DNA of 64,000 nt from Photobacterium aquae. Its GTDB lineage: Bacteria; Pseudomonadota; Gammaproteobacteria; Enterobacterales; Vibrionaceae. Of this stretch, positions 7,357 to 16,231 are shown in pieces (positions within the stretch are counted from its first letter, which is position 1; each line of letters opens with the position of its first letter). A program made the translations under genes and the position numbers. The notes below the pieces were generated by a model that saw only the letters and a list, made by a program, of their open reading frames with translations, did no database searches and was not told the DNA's origin. The stretch is from positions 62,001 through 126,000 of the forward strand of contig NZ_LDOT01000024.1 of NCBI RefSeq assembly GCF_001029445.1, written 5' to 3'.

Positions 7357-8766
7357 TTACTGCGTCGTCAGCCACTGAGCGAGCATGGCACGCGATATTT
7401 TTATCCCGCCACCCAATGTCTCCGGTAACGGCAGATAACGAACAGGCCGACGATAGCCGCTAACCTGCTCGGCCATATAATCCGCCAGACGCTCGGCCAA
7501 CTCAGACGTGAACGGTTGCCCCGAGGCCACCAGCGCCACCGGACGGCTCCCGAACTCATGGTCCTCGACAGGCAAAACGAACACCTGATCGACCTCAGGG
7601 TGAGCCATCAGAACTTTTTCAATCTCTTCTGGCTGAATGTTCTCGCCACCGGAAATAAACATATTGTCAGCACGGCCGGAAATATGCAGCTCTTCATCCT
7701 GCCAGAAGGCCAGATCCTTAGTCGCAAACCAACGCACACCGTCAAACTCGGTTTCACCAGCGGGGAAAATCATCCGATTACGGTAATATCCCAAGCAGAG
7801 CGTCGCACCGCTCACCCATGCCTCACCATTTCTCACCGCCACATTACGGTTAGGCAATACATAGCCAACCCCCGTGCTCTGATCAGCCAGTTTAGCCGTG
7901 ACCGTCGAAGCCATTTCGGTCATGCCATAGCCACACCAGCATTCGATTCCAGCCGCTCTGGCCTGTTCAGTCAAACTCACCGGGATCACGGCTCCGCCGA
8001 GGAGGACCCGTTTCAACGCCAAATTAGTCGGCCTTCCTCCAGCCAGTAGCCGCTGAAGCTGGGTAGGCACCAAGGAAGCATGGGTAACGCCGGCCAACGA
8101 TTGCTCCAGCTGCTGAGGCGGGCACAATACCAACCGGGCACCACGCAGCAGCCAGCGCCATACAATCGCCAAACCAGAAATATGGAACAGCGGCAATGAC
8201 AACAGCCAACTGTCGTCGGCATCAAACGCCATCCGTTCGAGCAAACCCTCGGCACTGCTCAAATGGTTTTGGGCCGAATGCACCACGGCCTTTGGCAATC
8301 CTGTCGAGCCAGAGGTCAACGTCAAGGTTGCCGCTCGCGTCGGCTGCCATGTCACGGGCACCAGCCTTGGCTGTTTGGCCGGCAATAATTGCAGCCGGGT
8401 ATATCCCGATGGTACGCCAGCTTGTTTCGACGGATACCACACAAAATCACAGGCCAATGCAGCTAATTGACGCTCCAGTTCCACCGCAGAAAAACGCGGG
8501 TTAATGACCACTATCCGGGCTCCGACGCGCAATGTCGCCAACAGCAACCAAACCACAGACACAGAATTCGCAGCCACAACCGCGATGAGCTGGTCGCGCT
8601 TCACCCCCTGTTCGATCAGCCCCTGGGCATAATCATCCACCCGCTGAGCAACTTCCGCCCAACCAAACGACTGGCCATCAAACGACAGAGCGACCGCTGA
8701 GGGCCGCTCTGCTGCCCAATACTGCCAGGGCCAGGTCGGGAAATGGGATTCAATCACTTCCGCCAT
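7357..8766 (-). CDS. menE: o-succinylbenzoate-CoA ligase MenE
   Basis: A 469-residue member of the ANL adenylating family. It activates o-succinylbenzoate to its CoA thioester in menaquinone synthesis. The ATP-binding loop LTSGSTGLPKAVVHSA is at about residue 150-165, the CGYGMTEMAS adenylate motif near 280, GRADNMFISGGENIQPEEIE near 365 and the C-terminal lysine in GGGIKISRAML. AAAGGTAAG precedes ATG 8766. It is the last gene of the men operon, 41 bases after menC, and its product feeds MenB, whose gene is not in this window. Confidence 0.95.
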   Translation of the reverse strand: MAEVIESHFPTWPWQYWAAERPSAVALSFDGQSFGWAEVAQRVDDYAQGLIEQGVKRDQLIAVVAANSVSVVWLLLATLRVGARIVVINPRFSAVELERQLAALACDFVWYPSKQAGVPSGYTRLQLLPAKQPRLVPVTWQPTRAATLTLTSGSTGLPKAVVHSAQNHLSSAEGLLERMAFDADDSWLLSLPLFHISGLAIVWRWLLRGARLVLCPPQQLEQSLAGVTHASLVPTQLQRLLAGGRPTNLALKRVLLGGAVIPVSLTEQARAAGIECWCGYGMTEMASTVTAKLADQSTGVGYVLPNRNVAVRNGEAWVSGATLCLGYYRNRMIFPAGETEFDGVRWFATKDLAFWQDEELHISGRADNMFISGGENIQPEEIEKVLMAHPEVDQVFVLPVEDHEFGSRPVALVASGQPFTSELAERLADYMAEQVSGYRRPVRYLPLPETLGGGIKISRAMLAQWLTTQ

Positions 8767-8807
8767 TACTTACCTTTACTTATTATAAATTGCCCTAAAC
8801 CGTACCG

Positions 8808-9782
8808 TTAGGCTTGCCAAACAACCGGCAACGACGCCAATGACGTCACTGGCAATTCGCAACCCGGCCACGGCATTTCAAGCTGGGCCATGAACAGCTG
8901 CATGGTGTCCAACCCAGGAATAACCCCCGGGGTCTGCCATGCGGCAAGACGTGCCAACTGATTAAGGCCAAGGCTGCTTTCCATACTGGAACTCACCACC
9001 GCGACAAGACCCACGGCCTGTGCCTGCGCAATAAGGTCGATACAGCGCGCCACGCTTCCCACCAAGGTCGGCTTGATAACAATTGCCGCAACACCCGGTT
9101 CAGCCTTCACTTCAAAGCCTTCGTCGCGTACCGTTTCATCCCATGCGATGCTAATACCGGTCTCTTGGGCAAAAGCCAAGCTGTCGGCAGGGTTCATGCA
9201 CGGCTCTTCGAGGAACGCGATTCCACCGCGGTGCTCGGGCTTCACATACTTGGCAAACTGCTGGGCTTTCAATGGCGTCCACTGACGGTTGGCATCAAGA
9301 CGCAGGCGTACACCCGGAATAGCCTCGATAAACATGTTCGCAACCATGCCGTCACGAACCGCTTCGTACATACCCACTTTGATTTTAGCGACCTTCTCCC
9401 CTTCCATTTCATTGAGGGCAATCACCAAATCATCAGGGTCACCGGCACACAGCGGGGCAACCTGATAGTTACCGTCTTCCGGCAGTTCGCCAGCCAACGT
9501 CATGGCAGCCATGCTTAGGCCAAACGCAACAGAAGGTATTGCTGACTCTAGATCCCATGCCTCACCAGCCACCCACTGGGCCAGCAGTGCCTTGGCCTGC
9601 TCACCGGCTTGCTCAGCCGTCTCGTGGCTGAATTCCGGCAAGGGAGCAATTTCACCATAGCCAGTACACTCACCGTCTTTAAGCTCGACAATCCAACCGT
9701 CACGGTTAACCAATCGCTGAGTTCGCAGGATCACGCCGCTATCCATCGGCAACTGGTATTGGTAGAGTTTTGCACTACGCAT
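8808..9782 (-). CDS. menC: o-succinylbenzoate synthase MenC
   Basis: A 324-residue enolase-superfamily enzyme that dehydrates SHCHC to o-succinylbenzoate. The superfamily residues are present: the KIKVG lysine pair (residues about 135-139), the metal ligands in LRLDANRQW, FLEEPC and WDETV, and the second lysine in AIVIKPTLVG. The start codon follows the menH stop by only 3 bases, and GGAA inside the end of menH serves as ribosome-binding site, so the two are translationally coupled. In related genomes menB lies between these genes; here it does not. Confidence 0.95.
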   Translation of the reverse strand: MRSAKLYQYQLPMDSGVILRTQRLVNRDGWIVELKDGECTGYGEIAPLPEFSHETAEQAGEQAKALLAQWVAGEAWDLESAIPSVAFGLSMAAMTLAGELPEDGNYQVAPLCAGDPDDLVIALNEMEGEKVAKIKVGMYEAVRDGMVANMFIEAIPGVRLRLDANRQWTPLKAQQFAKYVKPEHRGGIAFLEEPCMNPADSLAFAQETGISIAWDETVRDEGFEVKAEPGVAAIVIKPTLVGSVARCIDLIAQAQAVGLVAVVSSSMESSLGLNQLARLAAWQTPGVIPGLDTMQLFMAQLEMPWPGCELPVTSLASLPVVWQA

Positions 9783-9785
9783 TGT

Positions 9786-10646
9786 TCATTCCATCTTATT
9801 GATTAATATCTGCCGCAAGGTGCCTGCGAACGCATCGGGTTGTTCGGCATGGACATTGTGCCCCGCTCCGCCAATCACCGAGTGGTCAAGTGCAGACTGG
9901 CTTGCCAGAGTTTTGAATTTGGTGTCGTTCTCGCCGCAAATGTAATGCACGGGCATCGTCAGCCCAGTCAAAAGCGGCAGCAAAAACGGCTGTTTGGCCA
10001 ACGATGTAGCCTGTAACATATGTGCTATAGCAACCCCAAGGTTATCACTGCGTTTGGCGATAAAACCTTGTCTTTGGTCATCATTGAGAGATAAAAAAAC
10101 CGGCTGTCGATACCAGTCCGCCAGCACCGAATCCAGCGACTCGGTGGCAAATCGCCGCGACCAGCACAGATCATTTTTCCAGCGAGGCTCACGTTCAATC
10201 TCCGGCAGACCGAAATTCCCGCCTTCGACAACCAAGCCTGCAAGCCGTGGGGGGCCGAACTCGTTATCGACCTCGCCGCCTGCCTCGCCAGCTACCTCGC
10301 TATCGGTTTCAGCGGGCAGATAACAGCTGGCATAATACATTGCGATCCGAGCGCCCAGCGAATAGCCAACCAAGACATAACGGCGGATGCCTCGCGCACG
10401 CAGCGTCGCCGATAATTGCCGGCAGACATCATCAAAACCATCTGCACGGCACCATTTGCTGTGCCCGTGCCCCGGCAAATCAATACTCAGGCATGGCCAG
10501 TGCGTCGCCATCTCAGCAATCACTCGCTGCCAGTCGCGCCCGCTTCCCAACAAACCATGAAGAAAAACCAGAACCGGACGCTCTGCCGCCAACGGTGACG
10601 AGCAACCAAATGACTCGCTATAAAGCCGACTAGAGCAATGCGGCAT
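9786..10646 (-). CDS. menH: SHCHC synthase MenH (alpha/beta hydrolase)
   Basis: A 286-residue alpha/beta-hydrolase that eliminates pyruvate from SEPHCHC in menaquinone synthesis. It shows the oxyanion segment LVFLHGLLGSGRDW, the nucleophile elbow GYSLGARIAMYY, and a C-terminal histidine in GAGHNVHAEQPDAF. The start at 10646 overlaps the end of menD by 17 bases; GAGG is 6 bases upstream. A longer open frame reaches 10712 but would run further into menD without family similarity. An acidic insert (SEVAGEAGGEVDNEFG) in the cap region is not in E. coli MenH. Confidence 0.9.
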   Translation of the reverse strand: MPHCSSRLYSESFGCSSPLAAERPVLVFLHGLLGSGRDWQRVIAEMATHWPCLSIDLPGHGHSKWCRADGFDDVCRQLSATLRARGIRRYVLVGYSLGARIAMYYASCYLPAETDSEVAGEAGGEVDNEFGPPRLAGLVVEGGNFGLPEIEREPRWKNDLCWSRRFATESLDSVLADWYRQPVFLSLNDDQRQGFIAKRSDNLGVAIAHMLQATSLAKQPFLLPLLTGLTMPVHYICGENDTKFKTLASQSALDHSVIGGAGHNVHAEQPDAFAGTLRQILINKME

Positions 10647-12363
10647 CGCGGACCTCGGCAAACAACGCCTGCAAGCGGCTGCCGCTGTCACCGGCTGGGG
10701 TCTGAATTTCAATAACCGTTGTACCTGAGTTTACCAATGCCTGCTCACAAGCCTGCTGGGCATCTTGCAGCGTTGCCGGGCAAACATAATCCAACCCGAA
10801 CATTGCGGCGGCATGACTAAAGTCTAACCCGTGGGGCATTCGGTAGAACTGTGCCTTTTCCTGCTCAGGGACCGGCAGCATATCGAAAATCGCCCCGCCG
10901 TCGTTATTGGTCACCAGTACCACCAACGGGAAATCCTGCTGGCGCAACAGCGCCAGCGAATTCAAATCATAAAGCAGCGAAGTGTCACCAAGTACGCACA
11001 GCATCGGTGCCAACTGCGCCCGCTGCACCCCGGCAGCAGTGGCAATCAAGCCATCGATCCCCGAGGCCCCGCGATTGGCAAAAGTAGCGGTTTCCGGCAT
11101 TTGCGCAAACATATCAAGCAAACGCACAATCAGGCTGTTACCCAAAAAGACCGTGGTATTTTGCGGTACCCAATCCATCATGTCGGCAGCTAGACCCAAC
11201 TCATTCAAGCCACCGTTTTTATCAGAGGCCAATTGCTGGCAACGCAAGGCGGCAGCTTTCAGTGAATCCGCCCAACCGTGATACTCACCGCACTGGCCTG
11301 CCTGCATCAATTCAGAGGCCATCGCGGCAGCAAATTGTGCGATACCCGCCTGTAGCCGCAAAGTACAACGGAAACTCGGGTCAAGCGGCACATCCAGCGG
11401 GTCCACCAGCCAGTAGTGCTGTAACGGGTTGGACGCAATAAACTGACCAAGGCGTTTCGATACCAAACGCCCGCCAAACTGGAGCACCACCTCGGCTTCG
11501 GCCAGTTTCGCTCGGCACGCGGCATTTTGCATCCAAACGTCAAAACCGAACCAATCACTGGTTCCCCCTGCCTGCGGGTCCACCAACAACGGCCAGCCCA
11601 AAACCTCGGCCAACACCTTGACTTGCGCCAACTCGCCCGGCGCCATCCGCCCAGCCACCAGTACCCCCTTGCGCGACACGCAATCCTGCCACGCAGGCAC
11701 GGCACACCCCGCCATCGGAGACGGATAAACCGTCAGCGGCAAAGACGAGGATTGCCAGCGGGCAACAGGCTGAAGGTAATCCGAAAAGTCCTGATCACAG
11801 CCATACAGCGGCTCAGGGTAATGGCAATTGAAATGAACGGCACCACCACGTACAGCCTGCTGCTGCATCGCTTTGTCCACTGTAGACAACAGCCATGCTG
11901 GACTGATCGACATCGTAGGGGAAGGTATATCTTCAAAGGCCGTCACATGGGTGGAAAAAATACCATGCTGGCGAATAGCCTGATTGGCCCCGCACTGAAT
12001 CAGCTCGGTAGGACGGTCAGAGGTAAGCAGGACCAGCTTCTCACCGGTCAGGCCGCTCTCGGCAACAGCGGGAAGCAAATTGGCCACCGCCGTACCGGAA
12101 GTCACAACGACTGCCACCGGCTGGTCACTGGCCTTTGCCAGCCCCAGCGCGAGAAATCCGAGACCGCGTTCGTCAAAATGGGTATGGACGGTCAATCCGC
12201 CATGACGGGCCGCCGCCAGCGTCAACGGGGTCGATCGCGAGCCCGGAGCAATACAGATATGTTTGACACCCAACCTGAAAAGCTCTTCGAGCATCAAACT
12301 TGCCCATAGTTGGTTCAAGGCAGCCCGGCTTTCGAGCCCCTGCGGTAAAGTCGCAACTGTCAT
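10630..12363 (-). CDS. menD: SEPHCHC synthase MenD
   Basis: A 577-residue thiamine-diphosphate enzyme that joins 2-oxoglutarate and isochorismate. HICIAPGSRSTPLTLAAA near residue 35 and the cofactor motif GDTSLLYDLNSL near 445 are diagnostic. The ATG at 12363 shares ATGA with the menF stop (12360-12362), which argues for it against a TTG 18 bases upstream. The 3' end overlaps menH. Confidence 0.95.
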   Translation of the reverse strand: MTVATLPQGLESRAALNQLWASLMLEELFRLGVKHICIAPGSRSTPLTLAAARHGGLTVHTHFDERGLGFLALGLAKASDQPVAVVVTSGTAVANLLPAVAESGLTGEKLVLLTSDRPTELIQCGANQAIRQHGIFSTHVTAFEDIPSPTMSISPAWLLSTVDKAMQQQAVRGGAVHFNCHYPEPLYGCDQDFSDYLQPVARWQSSSLPLTVYPSPMAGCAVPAWQDCVSRKGVLVAGRMAPGELAQVKVLAEVLGWPLLVDPQAGGTSDWFGFDVWMQNAACRAKLAEAEVVLQFGGRLVSKRLGQFIASNPLQHYWLVDPLDVPLDPSFRCTLRLQAGIAQFAAAMASELMQAGQCGEYHGWADSLKAAALRCQQLASDKNGGLNELGLAADMMDWVPQNTTVFLGNSLIVRLLDMFAQMPETATFANRGASGIDGLIATAAGVQRAQLAPMLCVLGDTSLLYDLNSLALLRQQDFPLVVLVTNNDGGAIFDMLPVPEQEKAQFYRMPHGLDFSHAAAMFGLDYVCPATLQDAQQACEQALVNSGTTVIEIQTPAGDSGSRLQALFAEVRDAALL

Positions 12364-13676
12364 GCCGTCTTGCGCTCCCAATCCGTTTCATCACTACCGA
12401 ACAAGCTGCACAAGGTTGAGGTTTTCCGGTCCAACTCCTTCCATTCGCTGTCGGCGGTCGAGCCAGGGACAATCCCGGCGCCAGCAAACAGATGAAGCTG
12501 GTCGCCCATAATCAGCGCACTGCGAATTGCCACGCAGAACTCGCTGCGCTGTTGGCTGAGAAAACCAACCGAGCCGCTGTACCAACCTCGGGCAAACGGC
12601 TCGTGCTCAGTGATAAAATCCAATGCCTTGTCGCGGGGCAAACCGGCAATCGCCGCTGTCGGCTGGAGGCTTTCCAGCAAGTCCGCACTGTCTACATCGC
12701 TGTTGAGCTGGGCATCGATGCCTCGCTTGAGGTGCTGAACCTTGCGCAACCGGATCAGTTCTGGGGTCTCAGCCACATTCATGGTATCGCAGCATGCCTC
12801 GAGGCGACTGACAATATCATCAACCACAAGGCGGTTTTCATACCGGTTCTTATTGTCATCAAGCAGCCATTGTGCCAACCGGTTATCTTCCGCAGGGCTA
12901 TTGCCCCGTCCGATCGTTCCCGCCACCGCCTCGGTCAGCAATGCTCTCTCCTGACGCAAAAACAGTCGCTCGGGGGTCGAGCCGACGAAGCAGTGCTTGG
13001 CATCAAGGGCCATCATAAAGTGAAAACTGTGATGATTGCTGCTCCGGCTGGCCTTCAGCAACTGGGCTGGCGCAACGGGCGTATCGAGTGTTAGCGTTGT
13101 CTTACGCGCCAAAACCACTTTTTCGAATACTTTCTGGGAGATCGCCTCAAGGGCGTTGCTGATCATTGTCGACCAACCAGAGAAATCTGGCGAATAGGTC
13201 CGGCCAAGGATCTTGCTCTTTATCTCCAACACCTCACTCGATTCTATGCTGAGCTGAGACAAGGCAGAAAGCACCTTGCTTGTTGATTCTGGAGAGATAT
13301 TGACAGCAAGATACCAGTCACCGTCCGTCCGGGCCAACTCGGCCACAGGCAGGAAAAAGAACGACGGGAGGCAACGCTGGTTGCGTGCCGTTCGTCCGTC
13401 AAAGGACTGGCCACCCCAGATGCGTTGCTCGGGAGCCAAGATTTTCTCGGCAGCTTTCGGATCGGTAAAGGTTTTGATTTGGCCAAGCGCAACGACCTCT
13501 TCGCGTCCGTCACGTGACTGCCAATAGAATTTAGGAAACAGCGGCTGGCTGTCTAGCCAGTCTATCAAGTCGGTATTTGCCGGAAGCTCCAGCTTTACCA
13601 TTAATCGTTGAGTTGTCGGTGCGGATTGTTGAATTTTTCTAATTAAGAACTCAACGGCTTGTTGTAACGCGGTCAA
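12360..13676 (-). CDS. menF: Isochorismate synthase MenF
   Basis: A 438-residue chorismate-binding enzyme that converts chorismate to isochorismate, the entry step to menaquinone. The C-terminal catalytic half is clear: EKVVLARKTTL, CFVGSTPERLF, TEAVAGTIGRG, LHLFAGAGIVPGS. The start is TTG at 13676, with GAGGT 5 bases upstream; no ATG fits as well. It is the first gene of menF-menD-menH-menC-menE. Confidence 0.93.
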   Translation of the reverse strand: MTALQQAVEFLIRKIQQSAPTTQRLMVKLELPANTDLIDWLDSQPLFPKFYWQSRDGREEVVALGQIKTFTDPKAAEKILAPEQRIWGGQSFDGRTARNQRCLPSFFFLPVAELARTDGDWYLAVNISPESTSKVLSALSQLSIESSEVLEIKSKILGRTYSPDFSGWSTMISNALEAISQKVFEKVVLARKTTLTLDTPVAPAQLLKASRSSNHHSFHFMMALDAKHCFVGSTPERLFLRQERALLTEAVAGTIGRGNSPAEDNRLAQWLLDDNKNRYENRLVVDDIVSRLEACCDTMNVAETPELIRLRKVQHLKRGIDAQLNSDVDSADLLESLQPTAAIAGLPRDKALDFITEHEPFARGWYSGSVGFLSQQRSEFCVAIRSALIMGDQLHLFAGAGIVPGSTADSEWKELDRKTSTLCSLFGSDETDWERKTA

Positions 13677-14248
13677 GGTAACCTCACTCAGCTCTCAAGC
13701 ACTAAAAAAGGCTCATCCCTGGCTGATGCTTTGCTGCTAATCGTTAGCATATCACTTGCTTTGTATGGCTGTTATGGTTGCAGTTTCGTTGCAAAATACC
13801 GCATGTAGCAAGCCCTCGGCCCACCTACGGCAACCATACAATGAATAAGCCATTCTACATCAGTTATCGTATTCTGACTAATAAAGTAATGACTCAACAC
13901 GAATTTTCACATCTCATCATATACCTACGATGTTTAGTTTCTTACCACTCTCATCTCGGCATACGCAACCACTCCACCAAACTGTACACCAATGTGTCCA
14001 ATGCAGGGCAAAACCTCGGTTCTATATTGGTTAAATCCCGAGCAGAACCACGCAAAGTAACATTTCCTACTGCTTTCCAAGCCAATCGAGCCTAAAAAAA
14101 CCGCCAAAGTAGCGTAATCTTTCACCCAAGGAAGAATTTAATAATATAAAAAACTATTTATCCCTATATTCACCCGATAGGTGTTTATTTTATAGGGTTT
14201 CATAGTGTAATTTGTGGATATTCACTAAAAGTTACAGAGTATCAGCCA
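13677..14248. other. 572-bp intergenic region between divergent menF and alaA
   Basis: This must hold both promoters. The alaA-proximal half is AT-rich and includes CACC-CGATA-GGTG (14169-14181), a small dyad, in a run with several TATA-like hexamers. A 105-codon plus-strand frame at 13778 has no ribosome-binding site and no protein-like composition, so I do not call it a gene. I see no convincing RNA gene. Confidence 0.5.
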
Positions 14249-15463
14249 ATGCATAACATCGGGATGTCATCCAAACTCAATAATGTCTGCTACGACATTC
14301 GCGGGCCCGTCCTCAAACATGCCAAGCGCATGGAAGAGGAAGGAAACAAAATCCTCAAGCTTAATATTGGTAACCCTGCCCCGTTTGGTTTTGACGCCCC
14401 AGATGAAATTCTGGTTGACGTAATCCGCAACTTGCCGACCTCGCAGGGGTACTGTGATTCCAAAGGGATCTACCCGGCTCGCAAAGCCGTTGTCCAGCAC
14501 TACCAAAAACGCGGCATGCGCGATATCGATGTCGAAGATGTCTATATCGGCAACGGGGTATCCGAGCTGATCGTCATGGCTATGCAGGCACTGCTCAACA
14601 ACAACGACGAAATGCTGATCCCGTCACCGGACTACCCGCTGTGGACCGCAGCCGTTTCACTGTCAGGCGGCAAGGCCGTGCACTATGTCTGTGATGAGTC
14701 GTCTGACTGGTATCCGGATCTCGACGATATCCGCAAGAAAATCACCCCGAACACCCGCGGCATCGTGCTGATCAACCCGAACAACCCAACCGGCGCGGTT
14801 TACAGCCGTGACTTCCTGCTGGAAATCGTTGAAATTGCCCGTCAGCACAAACTGGCTATTTTCGCCGACGAAATCTATGACAAAATCCTTTACGAAGGTG
14901 CGCAGCATACATCCATTGCCTCGCTGGCAGACGATGTGTTCTGCGTGACGTTCAATGGCCTGTCGAAATCATACCGCGTGTGCGGCTTCCGTGCTGGCTG
15001 GATGGTACTTTCTGGGCCGAAGCACGTTGCCAAAGGCTACATCGAAGGGTTGGAAATGCTCTCTTCTATGCGCCTGTGTGCCAACGTGCCGATGCAGCAT
15101 GCGATTCAAACCGCGCTCGGCGGCTACCAGAGTATCAACGAGCTTATCCTGCCGGGCGGTCGCCTGCTTGAACAGCGCGACAAAGCCTACGAACTGCTGA
15201 CCTCGATCCCGGGTGTTTCATGCGTCAAGCCGAAAGGCGCGCTATACCTGTTCCCGAAACTGGACCAGAAGAAATTCAACATCATCGACGACCAACGCAT
15301 GGCGCTGGACTTCCTCCAGCAGGAAAAAGTGCTGATCGTCCACGGTACCGGCTTCAACTGGAAGCAGCCAGACCACTTCCGTATCGTTACCCTGCCACGG
15401 GTCGACGACCTCGAGCTGGCCATCGGCCGACTGGAGCGCTTCCTGTCAGGCTACCGCCAGTAA
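14249..15463 (+). CDS. alaA: Glutamate-pyruvate aminotransferase AlaA
   Basis: A 404-residue class I/II PLP aminotransferase, nearly collinear with E. coli AlaA (SSKLNNVCYDIRGPVLKHAK, LKLNIGNPAPFGFDAPDEI, ALYLFPKLD). The PLP-binding lysine is in TFNGLSKSYRVCGFRAGW at about residue 240. It makes alanine from pyruvate and glutamate. ATG 14249 is used, but ATG 14264 (MSSKLNN) is an equally possible start, since family similarity begins there and neither has a strong ribosome-binding site. Confidence 0.95.
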   Translation: MHNIGMSSKLNNVCYDIRGPVLKHAKRMEEEGNKILKLNIGNPAPFGFDAPDEILVDVIRNLPTSQGYCDSKGIYPARKAVVQHYQKRGMRDIDVEDVYIGNGVSELIVMAMQALLNNNDEMLIPSPDYPLWTAAVSLSGGKAVHYVCDESSDWYPDLDDIRKKITPNTRGIVLINPNNPTGAVYSRDFLLEIVEIARQHKLAIFADEIYDKILYEGAQHTSIASLADDVFCVTFNGLSKSYRVCGFRAGWMVLSGPKHVAKGYIEGLEMLSSMRLCANVPMQHAIQTALGGYQSINELILPGGRLLEQRDKAYELLTSIPGVSCVKPKGALYLFPKLDQKKFNIIDDQRMALDFLQQEKVLIVHGTGFNWKQPDHFRIVTLPRVDDLELAIGRLERFLSGYRQ

Positions 15464-15468
15464 TTTCA

Positions 15469-15495
15469 AACCCCGCTTCTGCGGGGTTTCTTTTA
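15469..15495 (+). terminator. Terminator after alaA
   Basis: An AACCCCGC / GCGGGGTT stem with TTCT loop, followed by TCTTTTA, 5 bases past the stop. Confidence 0.88.
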
Positions 15496-15646
15496 TCCGC
15501 TTGGCTATCCATTCCCTCGCTATACTTATACCCAACAAATTTACTATTGACCCGTGTCCAGATCTGGTAACGTAATCCTGTCAGCTACCTTACATAAACC
15601 AGCGGTACAATCCTCAATATCACGCGATACCAACAAGAAGTAGATC

Positions 15647-16231
15647 ATGAAACAGAGCCATTTTTTTGCACACCTCGCCAGGATGAAACTCATCCAACGC
15701 TGGCCGCTCATGCGCAGCGTCGAAACCGAAAATATCTCCGAGCACAGCCTCCAAGTCGCCTTCGTCGCCCACGCCCTCGCCCTGATCAAGAACCGAAAAT
15801 TCGGCGGCAACACCAACCCCGAGCGCATAGCCCTGCTCGGCATGTTCCACGATTGCAGCGAAGTACTCACCGGTGACATGCCAACGCCAATCAAGTACTA
15901 CAACCCGGCCATTGCAGAGGAATACAAGAAAATCGAACTGGCAGCAGAGCAAAAACTGTTATCGATGCTACCGGAAGAGTTCCACGACGATTATGCCCCG
16001 CTGCTCGATAGTCACCGTATCGACAAAGACGACTACGCCATCGTCAAACAGGCCGACAGCCTTTGCGCCTACCTCAAATGCCTCGAAGAGCTCAATGCCG
16101 GCAACCACGAATTTACCTCCGCCAAAAAGAACCTCGAAAAGACCCTCGCTGACCGCTCAACACCGGAAATGCGCTACTTCCTCGATACCTTTGTCGACAG
16201 CTTCAACTTAACTCTGGACGAAATCAGCTAA
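15647..16231 (+). CDS. yfbR: 5'-deoxynucleotidase YfbR (HD domain)
   Basis: A 194-residue HD-domain phosphohydrolase that removes phosphate from deoxyribonucleoside 5'-monophosphates. Metal ligands are seen in ISEHSLQVAFVAHAL and LGMFHDCSEVLTGDMPTPIK, followed by the YFLDTFVDSF end typical of the family. The last stop base is shared with the start of the next gene (TAATG), so the two are coupled. The pair suggests a dNTP/dNMP pool-control unit. Confidence 0.93.
   Translation: MKQSHFFAHLARMKLIQRWPLMRSVETENISEHSLQVAFVAHALALIKNRKFGGNTNPERIALLGMFHDCSEVLTGDMPTPIKYYNPAIAEEYKKIELAAEQKLLSMLPEEFHDDYAPLLDSHRIDKDDYAIVKQADSLCAYLKCLEELNAGNHEFTSAKKNLEKTLADRSTPEMRYFLDTFVDSFNLTLDEIS

Noticed and set aside
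13778..14095. A 105-codon plus-strand frame between menF and alaA
   Set aside because: No ribosome-binding site, mixed composition unlike a protein, and it occupies the region expected to hold two promoters.
15448..15461. GGCGGTAGC on the minus strand at the end of alaA, like an RfaH ops element
   Set aside because: It encodes the conserved SGYRQ end of AlaA, lacks the downstream part of the ops consensus, and no polysaccharide operon follows on that strand.
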